Shown here: positions 1 to 11,314 of the stretch, one piece after another
Numbering within the stretch: the stretch's first letter is position 1
Layout: each line of letters begins with the position of its first letter
Assembly (NCBI RefSeq): GCF_003073045.1
Contig: NC_037600.1
Span: 15,330,352-15,394,351, forward strand
Direction of reading: 5' to 3'
Length of the DNA stretch: 64,000 bases
DNA from: Pomacea canaliculata
Taxonomy: Eukaryota; Mollusca; Gastropoda; Architaenioglossa; Ampullariidae
Notes under the pieces: model-generated
What the model was told of the DNA's origin: nothing
Seen by the model: only the letters and a program-made list of their open reading frames with translations
Database searches by the model: none
Program-made: the position numbers and the translations under genes

Positions 1-720
1 TATGTTTCTGAGAAAAAGAACTAGTCATTTATGTTTTTTTTTCTGTTCGTGTAGGAGAACTACTGATTGTAGCCTTGGCCTTAGCGATCTTTACTATTCG
101 TGTCGCGCATGACTACTTATAAGAGCAGCAGGGATTTGGGGAATGGGAGGGGACAGCTCAAATTACCCCCATAGGGTGAAGTAAGTATTATTGGCAAACA
201 CTGTGACCGAAGCTTAGTCGTGTTTTCTTTATGGTCAAGTTAAATGTTTACGTGCCAGATGTCACTGTGGCTTTATGGGGTCACAAACATGAGCTTACTG
301 AAGAGGTTATGGGGTGGGGGTAAGTCATTGCCGAGGGGGCAACATGAGGAGGAGATCAAGAAGTAGAGTTGCGGTCCCCAGACCTCGCGGACACTATTTC
401 ATGTTTGTTTTCTGTAGGACACTTCTCCCAGCGCTTTGTAACCAAAGTTTAATATGTGAAACACCTGCGGGTCCTGTACACCATTTTATAATAATAGAAA
501 CAGGACATTGTTCCTTGAGCTCCCCACGTTATTCAAGGGCGACGACTTGTCCTGGCTTCATGACTACGGCCTCTGAGAGTTAGATGTCATACAAGACATG
601 TGTACTCGACGGTATAGCCTTTGTTTTATCTCTATATACATAACAGTCCCCTCCATTTTCAAACTAACTTTTATCTACTGAAACGCTTTACACATAATGC
701 AGTATAAGTTGTTTTTAAAA
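1..720. repeat. End of a preceding tandem-array unit (upstream-flank copy)
   Basis: This stretch is a diverged copy of 14550-15150 and 35095-35640. Shared landmarks are the 'tttctgagaaaaag' stretch, a pyrimidine-rich tract ending in 'gtagga', a 'gcagccttggc' block and a 'gtgccagat' block. In the other two places this sequence lies upstream of a KY-like gene, so the array probably continues beyond the left edge of the window. Short plus-strand open frames here are not conserved as frames between copies, so I do not call a gene. Confidence 0.65.
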
Positions 721-1828
721 ACTGTTTGAATTATTTCTGTTTCTGTTTGAGATGTTTTGTGTTATGTTACTTATGTTAACCCCTACCGCTATCTTTGTCA
801 GGGAAGCGTTCAAATCACACTTTCACACTACTCGCACTCACTGTACGCACACGTCCCCTTACGTGTTCTTTCATTCACAAATCACAAAGATTTGTCGTGG
901 GCAACAAAACTTTTATATCAGTCAACATTAAACTCACACACACGATACTGAGAACTATATATATATAAAGTCTGTAGGTCTTCCACGCCGCGGCCTGTAA
1001 ATCAAAGTTGTATGTTTTTGAATATTTCGTTAAAGTCTTAGTTACTCACACCGCACTGCCTGAAGAGAACATCTGTGAAACCCAAAAATAAAACGTCCTG
1101 GTAAATTCCTCCCTTTCCCTGGTCCAGAAGTTGTGCAGTCTTGGTAACACTTGGCTGATATCCACAAACAAAACTTTTAGGGGAAACCACATACACGTTC
1201 CGGTTCTTAATAGGAGTAAGTGCTGACTTGGCAGACACCTAGTCGACGACTAAGAATAAATTCTCTGGGATCGACACATAAGATCCAAAGTGGACACTCC
1301 ACACTTTCAGTCCTCCTCTCTTCACTGCCCACAGCCGTCTGCTTCCTTCCAAATAATTTTCACGCTACGTCCCTCTAAAATTGCGTCATAAAATGACTTC
1401 GGGTTCTGACGCGAAACATGACGCAACAAAAACACTCTCATACTGGTAAGGGCAATAATCCCTGACTAACAACAGACAGGGGGAACAACCCCCTGTTCCT
1501 AACAATCTTTAGTCTCATTTTTTTAAACAACAGATTGGCATTCTCTCTGGTGATTGCATAATCTACGAATGAAAGCATCAACTGAAGCGTTTTTATACCA
1601 TTAATCCCATCTTTTTAGTCATCATCATCTTTGGGCTACTGATGGACTTTGATGACAAAATGTTTGTTTGGTGTGTACTGCTATATTTAAGGAATAATAG
1701 ACAAGTAATGTTTTAATTTTCCTAGAAGGGCAAAGTCTGCTTAATGCAGAATTATACACTTCACAGTGAACGAGTCATAGTTGACTGTTTGCAGTTTGTT
1801 TGGTGCCTTGTTCCACTTGTGACTAGGT
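721..1828. other. Non-genic spacer
   Basis: No coding signal is seen. The stretch 725-800 matches the left edge of the B downstream flank at 18010-18085, and a short piece near 1505-1530 matches 18095-18115, so B has lost the material between them, or A has gained it. The rest is AT-rich with short simple repeats. Confidence 0.5.
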
Positions 1829-2139
1829 TATTATTATTATTATTAAGGCCCTTCGCCCCTCCTGGGGCATAGGCCATCGACTACAGTCTTAACTGTTGTC
1901 GATGTTTTAGTAGCAAGGATTTGTTTCACGGGGTGGGGGTGCTGGCCCCACGCCCAACCCTCCTCCTTTTTCAGCCGGGCTTGGGACCGTCCTTGGCGGA
2001 GGGCAGCCAGCCCTGTAAACAGATGCCACATGCAGAGAAAGAACAGCATGCCCGAGATGAGAAATGAACTCAGGGCAGCCAACCTTCACTGTATTGGTGA
2101 CAGGCGCTAACAGCGCTAACCGTTGCGCCACCGGGCCGC
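1829..2139 (-). mobile_element. tRNA-derived SINE with 13-bp target-site duplication
   Basis: Read on the minus strand, the element starts with a tRNA-like head. It has an A-box-like 'tggcgcaacggttagcgc' near 2115-2133 and a B-box-like 'gagttcatttctc' near 2061-2073. It ends in an (AAT)n tail at 1829-1845. The direct repeat 'cttgtgactaggt' occurs at 1816-1828 and 2140-2152, which marks a retrotransposed insertion. The 3' half at about 1910-1990 resembles the 5' region of the LINE at 25785-25870. A second, shorter copy of the same family is at 34274-34467. Confidence 0.88.
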
Positions 2140-2279
2140 CTTGTGACTAGGTAACACTAGGAAAATGAAGAAGTGGAGTGGGAAGTCCCCCAAAAAGTCC
2201 AGGTTAGTCAAAAGTTGTGATGTCCAGATACAAGTGCCTGTGCCGGCAGACGAGATTTGAACATAAACTTACGACACTT

Positions 2280-4263
2280 ACAAACCTTACACCTTTGCAA
2301 ACCCACTACGCCACAAATGTAAATAAAAAGTATGTTTATTATTCACTGCAAGAATTTTAAAAAATTCAATTAATAAGGTTTCAGATTAAGCATTAATAAC
2401 ACAAACAAACACACATCTCTGTGAAATCTATATGAAGCAAATATTTTCAAATTTATTACTCTTAATATTTATATGACTACAAATACACGGCTATATTTAC
2501 TTGTTTATGCAAGAAGAAGACACATTTTTACATTTTGTATATATAACTATATCTTGCTACTATCTATAAAAAGTTCTGTTTATAAAAAAAGGTTTATTAA
2601 TACATTTCAAGAATTACAAAACATATTTTCATATTGTCTTGAAATTGAAATGAGAAATGTTATCTAAACAAAAATCACATAGAAAAAATTTTATAAATAT
2701 TATAATCTCCAATTATCATAGTAATAAAAGTTTGCATTTGTGCTTCATATCTTGGCGATGTTTGTGTTTATTTGTTTGAGACAATGACACACGAGTTATC
2801 TTTTACAAAACGTGAAGTCTAGGCTAAAGAAAAGAAAACCCAAATATTTTGTTTATTAAAGCAAATGTAGCATACAATATTATCAAAGTAGCTTTTAGCT
2901 CAATGGTCAATGCCAATGTTAAATATTTGACAACATATTCTAATTTTCAACAAATATATTACTTCTACCACTGCATACAAACACGAGAACTACTGAAAAA
3001 ATGGTTAGACTTTAAATAATTCAAAACATTTCTTTGCGAGTGTGTGTGTGAGAGAAAGAAAGAAAGAAAGAGAGAGTTTAACGATACGATATGATTAATT
3101 AAGTGCTAAAATATCAGAAAAATGACATTAATAATTTTGTTGAAAAAAAGGATCAGTCTGTGTTACCTTCAGTTTAATATTTTATGCACTCACAAAAAAC
3201 CTGTCGTAGACCAGATTTATATTTCGAACAGCAATTTTTTTAGATGGTGTACATGTTAATAAATGTAATGCAGGATGATGTAATAATAAACAAGCTCACT
3301 TAAAGTTCAAATTAGTCAATGGAGCCTGGGAACTTTATTTACAGGACTATGCGTCTTCTGAACCTTCAGTCACGATAGAGAAATGTTTGTCACGTGCTCT
3401 GTGTTTACGCTGAGTAGTAAACAGAGGTCAGTGTCCAATCTTTGTGTGGTCTAATCTAAAATAAACTTCAAAAAAATTCTTAAGTACAGTATCAACGATA
3501 AAATCTTGCGAGAAAGGCGCAGTATACAGTCCAGGAATGCTCTCTTCTTCCACAAAAATGGATTCGTACATACAACGATCGGAAAGCGTTGAAAGAATGC
3601 CAACAAAATGTTTGTATAATAATACAGCAGGCCATTTGACATCATTCAATTATGTCTTTAATCTTGAGTAAAAGTTTTATGCAGCCATCAACATCGCAGA
3701 AATAAAAGTACGCTGGTAGACCGTAGACATTTGAATAATGATCAAGGTATACAGTGTAAAAACGTTTGATAAGATTACCCCACAATAGCTACATACTTAT
3801 TTTCATCAGCTTTTAAAGAAACTTTTCCTAAAATCTTCATTTCAAAGCTGAAGGATAATTTGTCACACTGATCTCGGTGGACGTTGATGTGACAGAAGGT
3901 TCCGTCAATGGTATTCCTATCACTTGCGCTGTTTATCAGCATAGAGAACATCATGCATGAAACCCTACTTGACCATGACAATCAGCTTCAAACGAAAGGT
4001 CCATTTGTAGCCTACACTTTGCAGACACTAACAGACCTTACCAACAGACTGGCATACAACTGAGATTTTCATTAAAAACGTTTTAAAAATTTAAAACTGT
4101 TAAATAATTAGTTGTAAGCATTGATTATTGGTCAATGATCAGTCTCCTCAACTCAAGGTAGTTATCAATTTGTCATCGATGGTGCAGAGAGGGAAAGCAA
4201 AACCAGAGAAGAAGAATTATAACCTTTATCTGAACCTTTTGCTTATCCTTGAGTTTTACGAAG
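2280..4263. repeat. Downstream flank of gene A, duplicated at 18080-20038
   Basis: This is about 2 kb of AT-rich sequence 3' of copy A, closely matching the segment 3' of copy B. It includes a (GA)n-like stretch near 3045-3075. Residual minus-strand reading frames at 3428-3649 and 3775-3981 have counterparts at 19266-19448 and 19441-19698, but they differ in length and frame between the copies. For example, about 23 bases in A near 3815-3840 are absent in B. They may be relics of another exon or 3' untranslated sequence, and I do not recognise a product. The part 2700-3020 also matches 35500-35830, the 3' flank of copy C. Confidence 0.7.
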
Positions 4264-7200
4264 TTAGTTTATGGTGATCTCCTGACTCAGCCGGAAAGTC
4301 GCAATCCTTTCCAAACACTGCAAAAGTGAACAATGATATGAAGGTGTTTTGATCAACATCTTTCACTGTAGTCAAGTTTTTAAAGAAATATAGTTGACGT
4401 GTTATCAGAGAGGTAAGTCTGAGTGACTAGTTATGTGAGCGTGATTCTTAATTAACGTAGATTGCACGTGCTTACCCACAAGTGAAGGCGTGTGATGACG
4501 CCTTCATCGCCAAGCTTCAATTTCTTTAACTTATCTTCTGCAAGATCCACACGTCTTCTTCTCAAATTAGTGTCGTCAAAACTGATCGCCTTGGTAAACA
4601 GTTCATCTTCGCCCGTTTGTTTCAGTTTTTTCCAGATATTTTGCCACGTCTGTTACAAAACACATTGTCAAATTCTTCCAAAGAAAACTTGGATCTTCTG
4701 CAGTTTAGTTTGAGACATGTGGAGTATTACTATTTGAACTGAAAACCCTTTTTTGTTCTTTAAGTATTTCATGTTTAACATAAACTTTCATTGACTGACT
4801 TATCTGTACATGTTTTAAACTTGAGACTTAAAACGTTAAAGGGCTTTCTGAACCCAATAATTAATCTGGGTTTGACGATGTTAAATAAATGGTCACAAGC
4901 AATAACTGTTTATGTGCGAACGTTTGGAATTGTCCTCAATGTTGTGAGCTACATACATAGTTGAGAAAAAACTTGAGAAAAATTGCAATCCTGCTTCATG
5001 GATTAATCACTGTCAATCGTTCTTTATTCACAGAAATGGTTTTGACGATTTTGAGTTAATCATTTAACAGAAATATGCACTGGATCGCATACTTACAGGT
5101 GTATGCATGAAGACCAAGATTATAAGGTTGCGATCGTAACATTTTAATAGCTTTTACTGGATATGCTTTTGTGTGGCTAATTTGTACATGATAAGTCAGA
5201 GTTTTAAAAACAATTACTATTTGCACAACCCAGACAATTAACAGCTGAACTCAATTGTAACACAGTAGGCAAATTATCAAAACCATATTTTATGTGAATC
5301 ACGTGTAACCTGTGATACCTATTTGAAGTAGCTGAGGGAAACCTTATAAGTAAGGCTGACTTTTATGTGTTATTTGCTCGTGCATTCATAATTTTGTTCA
5401 TGAAAGTTTTGTGCAACATTTACTCACATCAAGTTCCTTTTCACTTTCTCCAAGCAGGATATAGGTGGCAAAAAGGACATCAATCACATAGTCTGGAGGT
5501 TTAATCATGTTGGCTCTCTCTTCATCCTTTAGTGACTGTAGATCCTGTCTTTGTCTTTGGAGCCTCTCTAGTCTCCGGTATGCTTCTTGCCCTTTCTGGA
5601 ACCAGGCTTGTTCCCGCACCCATTCACTAATACAGCTATTGGCTGCCTTATCCAGACTTTTATGAAGTTCGTTGGCCTGAAGATTTTTAAGAGCTTGTTT
5701 TACATCTGCAAAGAAAATAAACACAAACAAATATATAGTAATGGCAGGTTTATGCGTCAGTCTATAATTCAACTGGTCAGGATCGCAGCTGGAAGAGCTG
5801 TGTGGTTTTAATACGGAGTAGACGTAAACAACTCAGCTAAAGGGGTAAGTAACAGCACCTAACGTCTCACGAGGCTCGAGTCCTGGTACTCAGTGTTGTC
5901 TAATTTGTCAACACTGCCAGTTTATTAGGCTATGAAACGTTTTTCACCTAAGATGAACTTCTTATTCCTACTTATGCCCTTTTCATTCCTCATCTTTTGC
6001 TGCGTTGGTAGGTGCACAGCTCTGGATGATGGTGATCTTTCTTTGGAGTTGAACCTGGCTGACATGAGTCATGGGAAAACTGGTTCCCATACTATTAGTG
6101 ATCTTGCAGCCTCTGGTGTCATCAGTACTGCTTATCCTTGTGTATGGTCATGGTCAGGGTCTTCATGTCCAGAGCTGATAATAGTATCTCTTGTCTTTTC
6201 TGGCCGCTGCCATTCCACGTGGTCTCGCTCAGGCGAAGGAGCTTGATGTTATAGTTCTCTCTACCTGAACTGATTTTCCTATCTCGTATAGGGTTCTGAT
6301 GTTCCAGGTCCCTCTCCTGGTGTTTGCCTTTGCCGTGAGAAGACGGGTCATATTTTATTTGTTTGTTTTGCCGTCCCTCGTATGTTGTCCATGTTTCGTT
6401 TTTGTTCTTAAGTGCTAAGAGCATGCTCCTTAGGAGTGTGAGTATGAGCTTTACAAATTTTGCATTTTTATTATTGTTATTATTATTGTTATTTTTGTTA
6501 TTGTTATTATTATTATTAAAGAATATTATGCTCGAAAAGAGTGAATGATTTATGTATCTACAAATTAATGTGATTGACTATAAACAACGGCCTAGTTGTC
6601 CCGATTAATGCTGATTGGGAAATAGCATTAGACATGTAATTTTCCTGTCTGACATAAAGAGTTTAGAAAAGAAATTAATTTCCCGATTTTTTGTGTGTTT
6701 CGCTTACCTTCCATTGTGCTACAAACGATTAGGTTTCTATGTTACAAGCTATACTTAATCGAACTTACTAGAAATATCCCATTATTTAAAACAGATTGAA
6801 AAACAAACTAACACGTAAAACCAAAGGCTTCTATCATTGTTTATAACATTTCTTACCTTCTTTGCATTATACTAATGCTACTTTCTTTTAATGCATCACA
6901 ACGATAAGACTTTCATACCGTGCATTATAGCACTAACAGTTTCTTACCTTCCTTGCATAATGCCAACAATACTTTCTTGCCATCTTCTACGTCTCCTCTG
7001 TAATCAAGGTTTGAATCCATGCAGTGTCTCAAGGCAAGATTCAGCCGATCCACGTTTCTATCTCTCGCCGCGGCAAGTACTTCCTGCCGCATGCGACTGA
7101 ACTTTGCCTTCTTTTCTCGAATTTTTCTATTTAATATAGGATCTTTAATATCAGCCATCTCGACGTGAAAGGCAGCTTGTTCTACCAGTCTTTCGTCATC

Positions 7201-10200
7201 CTTGGCAACCCAGTCATAAAGTTCTTCGTAGCACTGTAGAAGTTCCTGGTAAAGGTTTGAACAAAAAGATATTGTTGTTAGTGCCATCACTATCAGTTAA
7301 GCATTTCGATTAGTTACAAGTTTAATAAATGATCAGGTGTGGAAGCTTTAGAGTGTACTTAATTTAACCTTGATTTGGGTATAACTAAATTTTTCTACAT
7401 CGATTATAAAATGTGAGCCAGTTATACGTGTACTTCACCTGCTTGTCTTTGTCCACAATGGCGGCATTGAGTGTTTCATCGCTGGTCAGCAGGTAGCTCA
7501 AAATGTTAGTGAATTTTTGTTTTGAACTTTCATCTGCTAGTCTGTTTTTGATGATATCTATCATTATCGCATACTCTGGTTTCGGGTCATCTTCCGGCAA
7601 TCTTACATTAACTGTCACTCTCTCCTTTTCTTTCTGAACGTCTTGGTTTTTGCGTTTCCCAGTATGGTGGACCAGCGTGGCCATAATGTCGATGTCCTCC
7701 TGAACCGTAAAGCTTAAGTCTATCTCTTCACCCCTTTTCACCGGCACCACTCCCTGTGTGTGGGAAGGCTGAGACAAACCGTTTTTGGCTGCTTCTTCCG
7801 TAAATCCATGTCCGTTCTCTGAACATGGCGGCAAGGGACGTATGTCAGATGGCACGTGCTCACAAACAATCCGAAATTTTACTAAACCGCCATTCACTTC
7901 AAGTTTATAGGTTCCAATCACTGGAAGTCTGGCCATTATTGACTTTGACTGATTTGTCCTCTTCAATCTGACAAGACATTTTTAAGCCAACAAAAAGGAA
8001 ATAATTATAAAGGAATTAATGTAAAACGTTTGACTGTTTCCACTGAAACATAAAACTATCACAAAGCTCAAATTATAGAAGTAATGCCAAATAGACCACA
8101 ATACGAACGTTATTTTCAACTGTATATTGTGGAAAGCGTTTAAAATAAACAACCTATTTATGTTTGTTGCTAACAAATATTCTTATTTGGAAGCTAAAAC
8201 GCTTAGCTTGATACTGTGACTTTACTAATAACAGAAGAAGTAGTAAATGATTCTTACATGGTTACATAATGATCAATTTGTAAATCTTTCGGAAAAGATG
8301 TCCTCGAACGATTTTCATTGAAAAACAGTTCGTATTTGAGTTTAGAACTTGCTGTAGGACTGCAGAAGTTGATGAAGCACCATCCACGTTCAGTCTTGAT
8401 CTCGCATGTCAAAGGGTCGATTAGAGACCATCCAGATGAGAAATAATAATGATTGAAGCAAGGCAAAGCAAGAAATTTTTCTTTTGTCTGTGGTTCAGGC
8501 AACAGCTGATACTCCTTGGTAGGTGTATAACAGATGTATTGCATCATGTCAGGGTCGGTAAGCCAGAAGAATTCATCAAAATCTGATAGTTGACAGCCAT
8601 AATTTGCTGTGAATCTGAATAATATAGATCACCTTAAAGTTCTGTGTTTATAGCATTGCTACTTACTGATTAGATTGAATAATAATAAAAATAATATTAA
8701 TCAACACAAAGCTCAGTATAAGAGTAGAAAGTAAATCAATGGATGAAGGTATGAAGGGATGTAGATACTATAACAGTGTCAGATGGAGTCGTGATATTAT
8801 GGTTAGCATGACAGACAGTATAGCCAGGGAGTTAAGAATAGTAATTCAAGGATAATACTTAGTAAACAGATATGTTTTCAGAGAGCGTGTGAATGTAGCT
8901 TTATAGTCCGAGTGGCGAATGTGATCAAGAGAGTTCCACTGCTTAGAGGAACACAGGGAGGACGTCCGTTGTCCGTATGTGACTGTCTCTGTGGGAGGGA
9001 GGATAGAATGGGGGAGTCTGATGAGAAGCGAAGGTTTCCCGCAGTAGTGTGGACAGACAAGATTTCAGTAAAGTAGTGGTCGAGGAGCCTTCAAAGAATC
9101 CATAGCATAGAGTTGAGAGCTTGTAGTCTATTCTGACTGTAACTGGTAGCTAATGAAGAGAGTGAAGAAGTGGTGTGACACATTCACATTTGAGAGTCCG
9201 AAAAACGAGACAAGCAGCTGACTTTCTGAAGCTTATCAATAAGGTAGTGTGGACAGCCAGCTTGAAGAGAGTTGCAGTAATCTAATTTAGACAGAACAAA
9301 TGAGCAGATATGAATTTTGGTGGTTTTTGAATTTTGGTGGTTGAGATGGACAGAGTATGGCGAATGGAGCCTATATTCATAACATGCAGAACAGATGTGA
9401 GAAACATGCTCATCAAGAGACATGTCATCAGACATTATGTAACCTAAATTACTTTTTGAAGTAACAACAAGAACATTGGCATCGTCACTACTAAAAACGA
9501 AGATGCTCATACGAGCGTAACGAACGGAACACGTGTACATTATATTTTGCACAGCAACGAACTGCACAAAATGTACATACCACCACAGCATCCATAAACA
9601 TTCGCAAAAGTAAAATAAAAAAGAACACTTCCCATGAAATACCGTTGTCTGGAAGCCTCTCCAGAATCTTCAACCAGCATCCATTTTCCTTTCTGGTAGT
9701 AAATTACTGACACAAAGGCCCAGTGAGGAAACACGAAGCGCCAGCTGCCGGCCACGTAAACAACTGCCCAGGTACATTCTCCTCTAATGTCCTCATCACC
9801 AGGGTCGTAAGAAGCACCTTTTGCCTGGCCGTTCACAAGTATGCATGGTATTTTTGCGGCTCTGTGTAAAATGAGAGTGATCATTAGAAACACAGTCTTG
9901 ACACAGAAAGTTTCGGATACTACTACTGTATACTGTAGATGTTATTTTTATGAATATGATAATGAGAACATCTGTCTACAATAAACTCATGCTCAAAGAT
10001 ACACACACACACCATACGAGTTGCTGATACAAAACTTACCTACACATCTTAGCAAACATTTTATTGATGAATGTGTCATCTATGCATGCCTTCTGTAGGT
10101 AATATGTAGGACTCTGCTTATTTTTGCATTCTGATTTCTCTTCTCGACATCCGACCTCTTGATCCCCCATCCACACAAAAATGGATCTTAACTTGTGTAG

Positions 10201-11314
10201 ATCGGTGTCCGCATTCCTAGTAAGATGATTGATAAGTAGATCGAAACTTTCTTTGAGCGAATCCTCTGTCTACAACAAAGTCACGCCCAAAGACACACAC
10301 ACACACACACACATGCAAACATAGTTGTTGACAAGTGACCGTCTTCAAGCAATGCTTTACTATCTAGGCACTATTGCATGCAATGTACACTTTGTAATTT
10401 TATTTGAGATGAACTCTGTATTTTAATGGCTATTCTTGCTATAGCTTTCCTTCCTCTTCTTCTTGGACGTCAGGGTCGTTTTACGTGATCGACCTGATTG
10501 TAAATAAACTTTTCAGAGGCAAACTATAGCTTAACACATCTTTAGCAATTGAAATCTTTTGATACAACGTGCAATACTAAAACACATGTAAAATATTTTT
10601 AAGGCAAAGATGTGAATAATTCTGAAAATGACAAAGAATGTTAATGTTGTAGCCTTAAACTTGTGAACATCTCAGTACGTTTCACACTACTTGCAGGGGA
10701 TTATTAATGTTAGCATGGGGCCCTATAGCATTTATGATAGAAGATGTCAGTATTAATCGCACAGATGTATTACACGTCGAAGGATTGCCATAATGTCACG
10801 TGTTGTTCTCAGAGGTAATTAGGGATAAAAAATTACTAAAATAAATTTCCCTACTTTTTTTTCTAGGAATGATTTTTGTCTTCGTTACATCCTGTAACAA
10901 CTTTTCCTTTTTCTGCTTTCCAAACCATGTTCTTGATCCTTATATTTCCTGTGGACTAGAATTTGGATCTGCGCAGGTAATCGACTATATTGTGCCATTC
11001 GACCTCCTGTTACATGAATTTGCTACATACTTCATCTTACATGTATTCTTTTTCTTATTCTGTGAGTATTTTTAGTGCTAGTGCTATTTGTTAATAGTAA
11101 ATATTTTCGCTCAAACCTCTCTGGCTTCCTCGTCCACCCTCGTAAAGTCTACGTCTCGAAGTAGTTCTTTTTTGGGGATCTCTGGCGGACACAGCGCTGG
11201 GTACCAGTCCTCGGGCTTCCAAAAAACGAGGTCCTCATCGTAGTCCAACAGAGGCCTGGGGATCTGTGGCGGAGGCGGCGGTGGGTTGGAGGAGCCCAAC
11301 AGACTACGAAGAAA
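4264..11314 (-). CDS. KY/hillarin-like transglutaminase-fold pseudoenzyme with dynein-stalk-like tail, copy A
   Basis: Exons, in order of transcription: 11117-11314, 10040-10269, 9643-9861, 8258-8614, 7439-7967, 6948-7245, 5428-5705, 4476-4649 and 4264-4317 (TAA stop). All junctions are GT-AG and the phases agree. They give 778 codons after an upstream start exon, probably 16024-16032. Order of parts: a WYPALCPPE segment, transglutaminase-like core (exons 2-3), KY domains (FFWLTDPDMM and FSSGW in exon 4; VRLP-type start and ENGHGF in exon 5), helical hairpins (exons 6-7), and a dynein-stalk-like end. The core keeps 'WAVVYVAGSWRF', but the expected Cys, His and Asp positions carry Asp, Cys and Phe, so catalysis is unlikely. 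A proline-rich run near residue 15 is unique to this copy. The domain family is clear; the cellular role is not. Confidence 0.8.
5985..6345 (-). mobile_element. LINE remnant in intron 6 of copy A (5' endonuclease part only)
   Basis: This matches the endonuclease-start region of the larger LINE at 25315-25680 in the same intron of copy B. It retains the 'cctctggtgtcatcag' and 'ggttctgatgttccaggt' blocks. The central and 3' parts, about 3 kb in B, are absent here, so copy A suffered an internal deletion after the A/B duplication. It is followed by an (ATT)n-rich stretch at 6465-6520. Confidence 0.75.
8820..9480 (-). mobile_element. CR1/L2-type LINE fragment (3' end of reverse transcriptase ORF), copy A
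   Basis: In minus-strand translation the pieces LDYCNSLQAGCPHYLIDKLQ and, 5' of them, a NLGYIMSDDMSLDEHV block match the conserved C-terminal part of CR1/L2-group LINE polymerases. A homologous fragment sits in the same intron of copy B (29210-29880). There the YGQRTSSL and QWNSL motifs are better preserved. The reading frame is broken and no endonuclease part is present. It was inserted before A and B separated. Confidence 0.75.

Noticed and set aside
2110-2139. tRNA gene
   Set aside because: Only A- and B-box-like promoter blocks of a SINE head are present; there is no cloverleaf with an acceptor stem.
3428-3981. Additional 3' exons of copy A
   Set aside because: The frames lie beyond the conserved stop at 4264, differ in length and frame from the B counterparts, and have no equivalents in C or D.
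7385-7966. Single-exon 193-codon gene
   Set aside because: It is the second KY-domain exon of copy A (7439-7967) read through its donor into the intron; the same applies at 27745-28326, 38095-38775 and 52577-53230.
10869-11075. 68-codon plus-strand frame rich in Phe and Cys
   Set aside because: AT-rich intron sequence next to copy A exon 2; the duplicate in copy B (about 31300-31490) does not keep the frame.
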